Made by a program: the position numbers and the translations under genes. A stretch of DNA of 5,976 nt, from assembly GCA_028723145.1 (NCBI GenBank), contig JAQYFM010000196.1, positions 1-5,976 on the forward strand. Reading direction: 5' to 3'. The notes beneath the pieces were generated by a model. That model saw only the letters and a program-made list of their open reading frames with translations. It had not been told where the DNA came from and did not search any database. This DNA comes from Spirochaetales bacterium. Lineage in GTDB: Bacteria > Spirochaetota > Spirochaetia > Sphaerochaetales > Sphaerochaetaceae. This document shows positions 1 through 5,976 of the stretch, piece after piece. Within the stretch, counting starts at the first letter, position 1. The number at the start of each line of letters is the position of its first letter.

Positions 1-2
1 TC

Positions 3-1052
3 ATGAAAAAAAAGTCACGTTTTAAAAGGTTAATTAAATATATTATTTTCATTTTACTGATTGCTGGAACTGTATATGGACTTAACTATTTTTTTGAATC
101 TAGAGAAGCTGTAACATACACTCCTCCGATTACTCCAGTAACAGTTATAAAAGCTACACAAGGCAATATAGATAAAGGGATTAAGTTATCTACACACATT
201 GAAGCAGACTCAATGATACCTGTAGTTCCATTTGTAAGTGGAACTATAGAAGAATATAACATCAAAGATAGTCAAAAAGTTGAAAAGGATGAAATTTTAG
301 CAGTAATTGACCGTGATGCTTATTACCAGCAAATGCTTCAAGCAAAAGCTGGTTATCTTGCATATGAAAGTGCATATAAAAGAGTTAAAGAGTTAAATTC
401 TTTAGGTGCTGCTACAGACCAGGATCTCGATACCGTTACTGCTCAGCGTGATGCAGCAAAAGCTCAATTAGAGCTTGCTAATTTACAACTATCATATACA
501 GAAGTTAAAGCTCCTATAGCAGGAACAATTATAAAAGCACCTCAAGCAGTTGGAGATATTGCTTCAAATCAAGCACCAATTGCAGTTATTGCCGATTTAG
601 ATAACTTAGTTGTTAATGTTAGTGTTCCTGAAAAGTACTATAGAGCAATAAATTCAAATATAGAGAATTTAAGATTTTCAGTTAGTTCTAATAACTCAAC
701 TTCTAGTGCAACCTTAATTTCAATAGCACCTTTTATTGATCCAACAACTAAAACATTTAACATCAAATTAAAGATAGATGAACCATCACTATTTACAATT
801 GGTATGTATGCAAAGGCAGAAATAATCTATGAGTCTAAAAATGATATCAAAGTACTTCCTCAATCAATAAGAAAAAGTGATGGCTCATTATATATTGTAG
901 AAAATGAGGTCGCTAAACACATTACTTTTGTCCCAGAAATAGAAAATGATTCATTCTTCCAAGTACCACTAGGCTATGAAGATGCCTTCTTTATTGATGA
1001 AGGACACAATGATGTACTTGATGGAGAAAAGGTAAATATTAAGGAGATGTAA
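3..1052 (+). CDS. RND efflux periplasmic adaptor subunit (membrane fusion protein, HlyD/AcrA-like)
   Basis: This is the periplasmic bridge of a tripartite pump, linking the RND transporter encoded next to a TolC-type channel. The 349 residues follow the family order. A Lys/Arg-rich start and a hydrophobic anchor (about residues 11-31) come first. The first lipoyl half is at about 73-105 (SGTIEE, then VEKDEILAVID). A short alpha-hairpin spans about 106-165. The second lipoyl half is at about 166-200 (VKAPIAGTI). A beta-barrel follows to about 275 (FIDPTTKTF, then GMYAKAEI), and a membrane-proximal domain ends in LDGEKVNI. There is no lipobox Cys, so it is probably anchored by an uncleaved TM helix. 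R127, L131 and T138 match the spacing of the AcrA R-L-S TolC-docking motif. The ATG at base 3 suits the charged N-region and anchor, but only two bases lie upstream, so an earlier start and the RBS cannot be judged. Length is slightly short for AcrA-type adaptors (about 380-400). Family assignment is firm; substrate is unknown. Confidence 0.95.
   Translation: MKKKSRFKRLIKYIIFILLIAGTVYGLNYFFESREAVTYTPPITPVTVIKATQGNIDKGIKLSTHIEADSMIPVVPFVSGTIEEYNIKDSQKVEKDEILAVIDRDAYYQQMLQAKAGYLAYESAYKRVKELNSLGAATDQDLDTVTAQRDAAKAQLELANLQLSYTEVKAPIAGTIIKAPQAVGDIASNQAPIAVIADLDNLVVNVSVPEKYYRAINSNIENLRFSVSSNNSTSSATLISIAPFIDPTTKTFNIKLKIDEPSLFTIGMYAKAEIIYESKNDIKVLPQSIRKSDGSLYIVENEVAKHITFVPEIENDSFFQVPLGYEDAFFIDEGHNDVLDGEKVNIKEM
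1041..1046 (+). promoter_or_regulatory. Shine-Dalgarno site for the RND transporter (decides a GTG start)
   Basis: AAGGAG lies inside the last codons of the adaptor gene, 9 nt before the GTG at 1056. Translation from this GTG gives a protein beginning MKIARYAVKHPVY, which matches the conserved RND N-terminus (a short amphipathic stretch before TM1). The next in-frame ATG (codon 16) would remove half of TM1, so GTG is the credible start. The site's position inside the upstream gene implies coupled translation. Confidence 0.8.
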
Positions 1053-1055
1053 AGA

Positions 1056-4000
1056 GTGAAAATCGCACGTTACGCAGTAAAACATCCTGTTTACATCACA
1101 ATGATATTAATCGCATTAATTGCGTTTGGTCTATACTCTGTTACAGGCTTAAATGTTGAATTCGTTGCGAATATGAATGTACCTCAAGCATTTGTAATTG
1201 CAGTATATCCAGGTGCATCAGCTGAAACAGTAGAAAGAGAAGTTATCGATATTATGGAAGAAGATTTTGTAACTCTTCCAAACTTCTCTTCAATGACTAG
1301 CAATGCATATGGCTCAATGGGTGTTGTTCAAATAGAGTTCTCGAATGGTGTTGATGCCTATGACCAATTAAATGAAATTAGAAATAGAATTAGGCAGTTA
1401 TCTCCCAATTTACCTGCTGGCTTAAAAGGTGAACCTACTGTATTAGTAGGTGGTATGTCCATGCTTCCTATTATGACATTTACAGTAGATGCAGGTTCTG
1501 ATTTAGTTGGAGCAACTAAATATATAAAAGATGAAATTATTCCTAAAATTTCACAGCTTGATGGAGTTTCAACTGTTGATGTTTCAGGAGGAACTGAAAA
1601 CAAAGTAATAATTAGACTAAATACACAAGAACTAGTTAGTAAGAATATTTCTGTATTGCAAGTTTATCAAATGCTATCATATAGCAACTTAAATATTCCT
1701 CTTGGAACTGGTGAATATCAAGAGAAGAATACAGATATTAGTTTTGAAGGTTCTTATGATTCTCTTGATGACATTAGAAATCTTACTGTAGGAGCTAGCG
1801 AGGATGGTGTTTTAATTAAGCTTTCTGATGTAGCAACCATTGAATTTGAAGCTCTAGATCCTGATACAATTACAAAAAAAGATGGTAAAAACATCATTAC
1901 TATCGATGTTTGTAAAAGAGAAGATGGAAACACATTAAAGATTACAAACCAAGTAAAAAAGATTATTGCTGAGGAAGAGATTAATAGTAATGGTGCATTA
2001 AAATTCAACATCATCTCTGATGACTCGAGAATGATAAATGCATCGTTAAGAAGTGTAATATCATCGGGTGTTTCTGGTGTATTAATTGCAATATTAGTAA
2101 TTTTCCTCTGCTTAGGTGATCCAAAGGCAACAGGTACAATTGCTCTATCTATGCCTCTATCAATCTTCTTTACATTTATCGGTATGAAGGTTTGCAATGT
2201 ATCAATAAGCTTAATGAGCTTATCAGGTATTGTTATTGCCCTAGGAAGTATCGTAGATGGTTCTATCGTAATGCTTGAGCAAACCTACATGTACTATAAC
2301 CAGAAGAAGGATGGTAACTACTTATATACAGTTAACAAATGTATATACAATGCAAGTGATACAGTTGCAGTCTCTGTCCTAGGCTCTGCCCTTACCACAA
2401 TCATAGTATTTATCCCAATACTCATGATTAAAGGTCTTGTTGGACAAATATTAAGAGATGTTTGCTTAAGCTTTATATTTGCAATTGGATTTTCAGCAAT
2501 TACAGCTATTGTAATAATTCCATATCTATTAAAGAAATTCCTTCCTGAAGAAAGAAAGGAAAGAAGAGAAAACATTGTAAATAAGATAATGAATAAGTTA
2601 ACTATAGTTTATGGAAAGATGGTTAACTGGACACTTCATAATAGAAAATTCATCATCCTTATTTGTGTTGTTGTTTTAGTTCTTACAATTTGGGCTGTTA
2701 TGCAACTAGGTGTTACCTTCATTCCTTCAACAGATAATAGTGAGTTCTATGTCAACTTCACCTTCCCTTCTAGTAATACAATGGAAAAAACTGAAGCTCA
2801 ACTAGACATAGCCGAAAGCCTAATTAGAGGTGTTGTTCCAGAGATTAAAACGCTAATGACAACAGTCGGTTCAAGTTCCGGACTATCGTTTGGAACAAGT
2901 TCAACAGCTGGTTCTATTAGAGTAATTCTTGAGCCTGTTTCAGATCGTGATAGAGACATTCATGACATCATGCGTATTGTAAAATACACTCTTGATGAAA
3001 ACATGTTTGATACTGAAGTTACAGTATTAAATGGTGGCTTTGATAACTTAGTTAGCTACGTCACTGGAGGTGGTGGATATGCAATGACTCTAGTTAGTGA
3101 AGATATGGATTTACTCTATAGCGAAGCTTCTCGTATAAAGGATTTCTTAAAAACAGATCCAGAAGTAATGAGTGTTAGCATGAATACTTCCTATGATAAT
3201 TTCTCAGCTGTAATTAAAGCATCTAATGATTATCTATCATCTCTTGGAGTTACCTCCTATGAAGCAGGAATGACTAGTGCTGTTCTATTTAATGGTGTTG
3301 ATAATGGAACATTTATTTCCTCTGATAAAGAGCGTTTTGATATCAGACTGGAATCAGATGTAACTGATAAGATGTTATCAGATGATTTACTCTCTGATTT
3401 AACAATTATCACAACAGATGGAAGATGCGTAAACTTCTCATCAATTGCTGACTTAAAGATTGAAAACTCAATTAGCCAAATCAACCATATTGATAAGGCC
3501 AATTCAATTACAATCAACTGTGCAACAACAAGTGAGGATACATCTAATATTGTCTCAAGACTAAATGCTTATCTTGAAGAATATCCTCTTGATAAGAATG
3601 TATCTCAACGTGTAGCAGGTGTTTCAAAGCTAGTAGGCGAAATGCTTGGTCCTATCTTTATTGCATTAATTATCGCAGTATTCTTAGTTTTCATGGTTAT
3701 GGTATTCCAGTTTGAGCGTTTCGACCAACCAATCCTTATCATGATCACAGTACCATTTTGTATAATTGGTGTTGCATTAGGTCTATTAGCTTTTGGATCT
3801 ACTCTTAATATGATTTCACTATTAGGAGTAATCGCTCTTTCTGGAACTGCTGTAAACAATGGTATTATCTTAATTGACTACATGAATATGCTAGTTAAAC
3901 GTAAAAGAGAAAGTACTTTAATTGGCCTAGGTTATGATATTGAAGATGACTCTTTTGATTCTAATGGAAAATTAGGATATGAAAATGATCTACATAACCT

Positions 4001-4253
4001 ACAAGAATCAATTGTAGAAGCAGCACAATCAAGACTTAGATCAATATTAATGACTACATTAACAACAATGTTAGGTGTAGTTCCTATGGCAATCGGAACA
4101 GGTGAAGGTAGTGAAATATATGCTCCTCTTGGTCAAGCTATCGCAGGAGGCTTACTTGCTACAACAGCTATCGCACTCTTTTTGATGCCTGTACTATATT
4201 ACATTTTAGAGAGAAGAAAATTAAAGACTATATATAGAAAATTGGAGAAGTAA
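1056..4253 (+). CDS. RND-family efflux transporter, inner-membrane permease (HAE1/AcrB-like)
   Basis: This is the proton-driven inner-membrane pump of the tripartite system, expected to work as a trimer that takes substrate from the periplasm or outer leaflet. Its 1065 residues match the usual 1,000-1,100. Predicted TM helices by hydrophobicity: 11-29, 336-353, 358-377, 383-407, 435-455, 466-492, 531-549, 864-885, 891-913, 917-944, 996-1014 and 1026-1050. Large periplasmic loops lie at about 30-335 and 550-863, the standard two-fold duplicated layout. Family marks include YPGASAETVE (51-60), LDGVSTVDVSG (168-178), the TM4 segment around D401, and RLRSILMT (993-1000) before TM11. Against AcrB as remembered, D407, R971 and T978 are kept (D401, R993, T1000), but D408 is Gly402 and K940 is Asn934. 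The TM10-TM11 cytoplasmic loop is about 28 residues longer than usual and acidic. It starts with GTG, 3 nt after the adaptor stop. Family and role are firm; substrate and coupling ion are not readable. Confidence 0.97.
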   Translation: MKIARYAVKHPVYITMILIALIAFGLYSVTGLNVEFVANMNVPQAFVIAVYPGASAETVEREVIDIMEEDFVTLPNFSSMTSNAYGSMGVVQIEFSNGVDAYDQLNEIRNRIRQLSPNLPAGLKGEPTVLVGGMSMLPIMTFTVDAGSDLVGATKYIKDEIIPKISQLDGVSTVDVSGGTENKVIIRLNTQELVSKNISVLQVYQMLSYSNLNIPLGTGEYQEKNTDISFEGSYDSLDDIRNLTVGASEDGVLIKLSDVATIEFEALDPDTITKKDGKNIITIDVCKREDGNTLKITNQVKKIIAEEEINSNGALKFNIISDDSRMINASLRSVISSGVSGVLIAILVIFLCLGDPKATGTIALSMPLSIFFTFIGMKVCNVSISLMSLSGIVIALGSIVDGSIVMLEQTYMYYNQKKDGNYLYTVNKCIYNASDTVAVSVLGSALTTIIVFIPILMIKGLVGQILRDVCLSFIFAIGFSAITAIVIIPYLLKKFLPEERKERRENIVNKIMNKLTIVYGKMVNWTLHNRKFIILICVVVLVLTIWAVMQLGVTFIPSTDNSEFYVNFTFPSSNTMEKTEAQLDIAESLIRGVVPEIKTLMTTVGSSSGLSFGTSSTAGSIRVILEPVSDRDRDIHDIMRIVKYTLDENMFDTEVTVLNGGFDNLVSYVTGGGGYAMTLVSEDMDLLYSEASRIKDFLKTDPEVMSVSMNTSYDNFSAVIKASNDYLSSLGVTSYEAGMTSAVLFNGVDNGTFISSDKERFDIRLESDVTDKMLSDDLLSDLTIITTDGRCVNFSSIADLKIENSISQINHIDKANSITINCATTSEDTSNIVSRLNAYLEEYPLDKNVSQRVAGVSKLVGEMLGPIFIALIIAVFLVFMVMVFQFERFDQPILIMITVPFCIIGVALGLLAFGSTLNMISLLGVIALSGTAVNNGIILIDYMNMLVKRKRESTLIGLGYDIEDDSFDSNGKLGYENDLHNLQESIVEAAQSRLRSILMTTLTTMLGVVPMAIGTGEGSEIYAPLGQAIAGGLLATTAIALFLMPVLYYILERRKLKTIYRKLEK
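4244..4248 (+). promoter_or_regulatory. Shine-Dalgarno site for the lipoprotein gene
   Basis: GGAGA sits in the last codons of the transporter gene, 7 nt before the ATG at 4256, which itself begins 2 nt after the transporter stop. The spacing is near ideal, and the resulting protein begins with a textbook lipoprotein signal peptide, which supports this start. Confidence 0.75.
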
Positions 4254-4255
4254 AA

Positions 4256-5395
4256 ATGAAAACAATTAAATCCATTACAATAAGCTTATTAATATTATTA
4301 TTCCTCACATCGTGTTCTTCCGTATTTAGTGGTGGATTTACTGGAAAGCTCATGGAAGATAAGGGTGGTTTAGATGACTCATCTAATACACCTTTAGTAG
4401 GAGCAACTGTATTTATCTATACAGATGAAGGATTAAGAAATAATGATTATAATAGAGCAATAACAGATGGTACAAAGCCTTCAAATGCTACTTCTACCAC
4501 TACAACAAATGATAACGGACAATTTTCTGTTTCAAAGATTATTTGGAAGACAAATAGTCCTGCTTTTGGTAAGACAGCAGATAAAATTAACCTCTATTTA
4601 ATAGTTTATAAATCAGGCTTTGGTATAAATGGATTTAATAAAAACTCTAACTCTATTTCTATCACCTCTGATAGCACTAACGAGTCTTCCTATACTGAAA
4701 GTTTTAAGAGAACAGAAAAAGTATCAACTATTACATTTAATCTAGCTAATGTAGCTAATAATGGAGAAAACATTAATGATACTCTGCTTGTAAAGCTAAC
4801 AGATTTAGAAGCAATAAATTGTAATATTTCTAAAACCTCAAGTAGTAATACCTTCTCTGTATCATATAAAAATGATGACTCAGTTACACCTAAAATAAAA
4901 ATAAAATCTTACACAATCCAAAGTGAAAATGGTAACTCTACTTGGATTAAGTGTGATGATAATGGTGGTAGCTTCAATCCAATAGAAAAGTATATTCAAA
5001 CAGCAGCTGATAGCCAAAGTATAGATCTATATGCAAAGCAAACTGAGTTTAGTTATCCAACTATTACTGGGCGCCTTGCTAATTCTACTAATTCTTCTAC
5101 AGATGGTAATATTGGAACACCAGATGATGATGGTATTGTTATTGAGTATTATGTGGGCGAAAAAAGTATTGGAAGGGCAACTACAACAACTAGTCAAATT
5201 GCAAATGACAGGGTTAAGCATGGTGTATTTACTATTACTCCTGACTCATCAGAGAAATGGACTATTACTTCATATGAAGGCAAATATGCACCAATCCCTA
5301 TGATTACACTAAAAAAAGGTGATAAAAAAAAAAAAATAAGCGGCTATACAACTCAAAGCAATACAATTGATGTAGGAGATATTACAATACCATGA
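4256..5395 (+). CDS. Predicted lipoprotein with two transthyretin-like/carboxypeptidase-regulatory-like beta domains, function unknown
   Basis: I do not recognise a named family. Residues 1-20 form a lipoprotein signal peptide: Lys at 2 and 5, a hydrophobic core 7-17, and lipobox LTSC with the lipidated Cys at 20. The 360-residue mature part is rich in Ser, Thr and Asn and has no further membrane segment. Residues 27-118 read as a beta-sandwich of the carboxypeptidase-regulatory/Cna-B style: FTGKL, then PLVGATVFIYTDE, then NDNGQFSVSKIIW. Residues 269-379 look like a second copy: ITGRL, GIVIEYYVGE, ATTTTS, HGVFTIT, and a closing DVGDITIP. The middle (about 120-268) is Ser/Asn-rich with no recognised motif. 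It starts 2 nt after the pump gene and overlaps the channel gene by 4 nt, so it is made with the efflux complex and may be an accessory subunit or a scaffold facing the periplasm or surface; this is inference. A run of 13 A's at codons 357-361 could cause slippage and truncation. Confidence 0.85.
   Translation: MKTIKSITISLLILLFLTSCSSVFSGGFTGKLMEDKGGLDDSSNTPLVGATVFIYTDEGLRNNDYNRAITDGTKPSNATSTTTTNDNGQFSVSKIIWKTNSPAFGKTADKINLYLIVYKSGFGINGFNKNSNSISITSDSTNESSYTESFKRTEKVSTITFNLANVANNGENINDTLLVKLTDLEAINCNISKTSSSNTFSVSYKNDDSVTPKIKIKSYTIQSENGNSTWIKCDDNGGSFNPIEKYIQTAADSQSIDLYAKQTEFSYPTITGRLANSTNSSTDGNIGTPDDDGIVIEYYVGEKSIGRATTTTSQIANDRVKHGVFTITPDSSEKWTITSYEGKYAPIPMITLKKGDKKKKISGYTTQSNTIDVGDITIP
5324..5336 (+). 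repeat. Homopolymer A13 tract inside the lipoprotein gene
   Basis: Thirteen consecutive A's encode K357-K360 and the first base of I361. A shorter A7 run precedes it at 5311-5317. Loss of one A gives four Lys codons followed at once by TAA. Gain of one A gives eleven new residues and then TGA at 5368-5370 (window coordinates). Either change would remove the last predicted beta strand of the second domain. Tracts of this length are known sites of polymerase slippage during replication or transcription. It could also be a sequencing-length error, although the frame is intact as given. Confidence 0.85.
5374..5378 (+). promoter_or_regulatory. Weak, distant Shine-Dalgarno-like site before the TolC-family gene
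   Basis: AGGAG lies 13 nt before the ATG at 5392 and 16 nt before the in-frame ATG at 5395, which is longer than optimal. The gene overlaps the lipoprotein stop (ATGATGA context), so re-initiation by terminating ribosomes probably matters more than this site. Confidence 0.4.
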
Positions 5396-5976
5396 TGAAG
5401 AAGTTTATTTTATTCATTGTAGTTTTGTTAATTTCTAATACTTTATTTGCTACTGAGACATACAATTATGATTCACTAGCATCCTCTTTAAGGCTAAATA
5501 ATACAAAGCTACAAGCTGCATATCAGGATGTTGTACAGGCTAAGCTGGATACAAAGGATGCTAAAGCAAATTATCATCCTACTATCGATTTAACTGTATC
5601 GGGTTCATACATTATTAACCCAATTGGGCCTATTACAGTTAATGCGTCTGAATTGGGTTTACCATATAACCAATACATAACGCTTTATAAGGGTATGGAA
5701 AAGACTCTTTATCAAACAAGTCTTTCATTGCAGCAGCCAATATTTACTTGGGGTAAGATTTCTAATGGAGTAAAGGCTCTTAAGGAGGTTGAGAGTGTCA
5801 GAAGCCTCCAGCTGACAGACACTGAAAACCAGCTTAATGCAGAGTTGAAGTCACGTCTTTCAGCAATTTACTACATGGATGATATTATTTCCCTATTAAA
5901 TGAACAAAAGAGCTATGCAGATCGCTTAGTAGAGCTTGCCCATGCAGCACAAGAGCAAGGTATTATGCTTGCGCAG
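5392..5976 (+). CDS. TolC-family outer-membrane efflux channel (partial, 3' end beyond window)
   Basis: This is the N-terminal 195 codons of an outer-membrane efflux protein, open to the window edge with no stop. Residues 1-20 are a Sec signal peptide (MMKK, hydrophobic 5-14, probable cleavage after LFA at residue 20). The rest follows the TolC half-repeat. A first amphipathic helix runs from about 27 to 60 (LRLNNTKLQAAYQDVVQAK), with YHPTIDL at 61-67. Beta strands fall at about 65-74 and 106-118, separated by an extended loop containing NPIGPI and YITLY. The typical QPIFTWGKI follows at 115-123, then a long helix from 124 onward. A full family member has about 420-500 residues, so just under half is seen. 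The trimer would form the exit duct docking with the adaptor of this operon. Two adjacent ATGs (5392 and 5395) are both possible starts and change the protein by one Met. It overlaps the lipoprotein gene by 4 nt, suggesting coupled translation. Confidence 0.93.
   Translation, partial: MMKKFILFIVVLLISNTLFATETYNYDSLASSLRLNNTKLQAAYQDVVQAKLDTKDAKANYHPTIDLTVSGSYIINPIGPITVNASELGLPYNQYITLYKGMEKTLYQTSLSLQQPIFTWGKISNGVKALKEVESVRSLQLTDTENQLNAELKSRLSAIYYMDDIISLLNEQKSYADRLVELAHAAQEQGIMLAQ

Noticed and set aside
1754..2197. 147-codon reading frame on the minus strand inside the pump gene
   Set aside because: It is fully antisense to a strongly conserved RND coding region, has no recognisable domain and no convincing RBS context; it is an expected shadow in a low-complexity TM region.
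4241..4260. Possible separate promoter or terminator between pump and lipoprotein genes
   Set aside because: The gap is only 2 nt, with no hairpin plus T-tract, and the upstream bases are pump codons that serve as the ribosome binding site.
5031..5303. 90-codon plus-strand frame inside the lipoprotein gene
   Set aside because: The product is a Leu/Met-rich string typical of an out-of-frame reading of Thr/Ile-rich DNA. The main frame has the signal peptide, the correct operon spacing and the domain pattern.
5320..5400. A13 tract as a sign that the lipoprotein gene is a pseudogene
   Set aside because: The frame is intact through the tract to a stop that overlaps the next start in the usual ATGA manner, and the downstream residues fit a closing beta strand.
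5619..5628. Perfect 10-bp palindrome CCCAATTGGG
   Set aside because: It lies within the TolC coding region at conserved-looking residues (NPIG), with no loop or T-run, and such short palindromes occur by chance; there is no reason to call an operator or terminator.

Overview
This window is a compact, single-strand (+) gene cluster encoding a tripartite RND-type efflux system with a lipoprotein gene inserted in it. The order is periplasmic adaptor (membrane fusion protein), RND inner-membrane transporter, an unrecognised Ser/Thr/Asn-rich lipoprotein, and a TolC-family outer-membrane channel that runs off the right edge. The genes are separated by 3 nt, 2 nt and a 4-nt overlap (ATGA). They are therefore almost certainly one transcription unit with coupled translation. 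No stretch over 300 bases lacks a gene. No promoter, operator, terminator, RNA gene, CRISPR array or mobile element is visible; the promoter and any regulator must lie to the left of base 1.

Organism: the DNA is AT-rich (roughly one third G+C by eye, AGA/AAA/ATA-rich codon use). The cell must have two membranes, given the RND pump, the lipobox lipoprotein and the TolC channel with its signal peptide. The TolC N-terminal region (Asn-Pro-Ile-Gly-Pro-Ile segment, then a Tyr-Ile-Thr-Leu-Tyr motif before the Gln-Pro-Ile-Phe strand), the relaxed signal-peptide -3 position (Leu) and the low G+C resemble Spirochaetota, for example Treponema-like host-associated species, as I remember them. This is a moderate-confidence inference.

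Layout: 3-1052 is the adaptor, with an N-terminal membrane anchor, split lipoyl domain, alpha-hairpin with an RLS-like TolC-docking motif, beta-barrel and membrane-proximal domain. 1056-4253 is the HAE1-like RND transporter, with a GTG start, 12 predicted TM helices and two large periplasmic loops. 4256-5395 is a lipoprotein that appears to hold two copies of a transthyretin/carboxypeptidase-regulatory-like beta domain. 5392-5976 is the first 195 codons of the TolC-family channel.

How they would work together: the transporter binds substrate in its periplasmic porter domain and is powered by proton (or other cation) influx. The adaptor bridges it to the TolC-like duct. The lipoprotein, translated between pump and channel, may be an accessory periplasmic or outer-membrane component, but its job is unknown. 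Substrate cannot be read from the sequence.

Most notable points: the lipoprotein as a possible fourth component, its apparent internal domain duplication, a 13-A tract near its 3' end where loss of one A creates an immediate stop, an atypical proton-relay residue set in the pump (D408 to Gly and K940 to Asn in AcrB numbering), and an acidic insertion of about 28 residues in the TM10-TM11 cytoplasmic loop. I found no clear sign of a wholly new system; this is a recognisable efflux operon with some unusual details.
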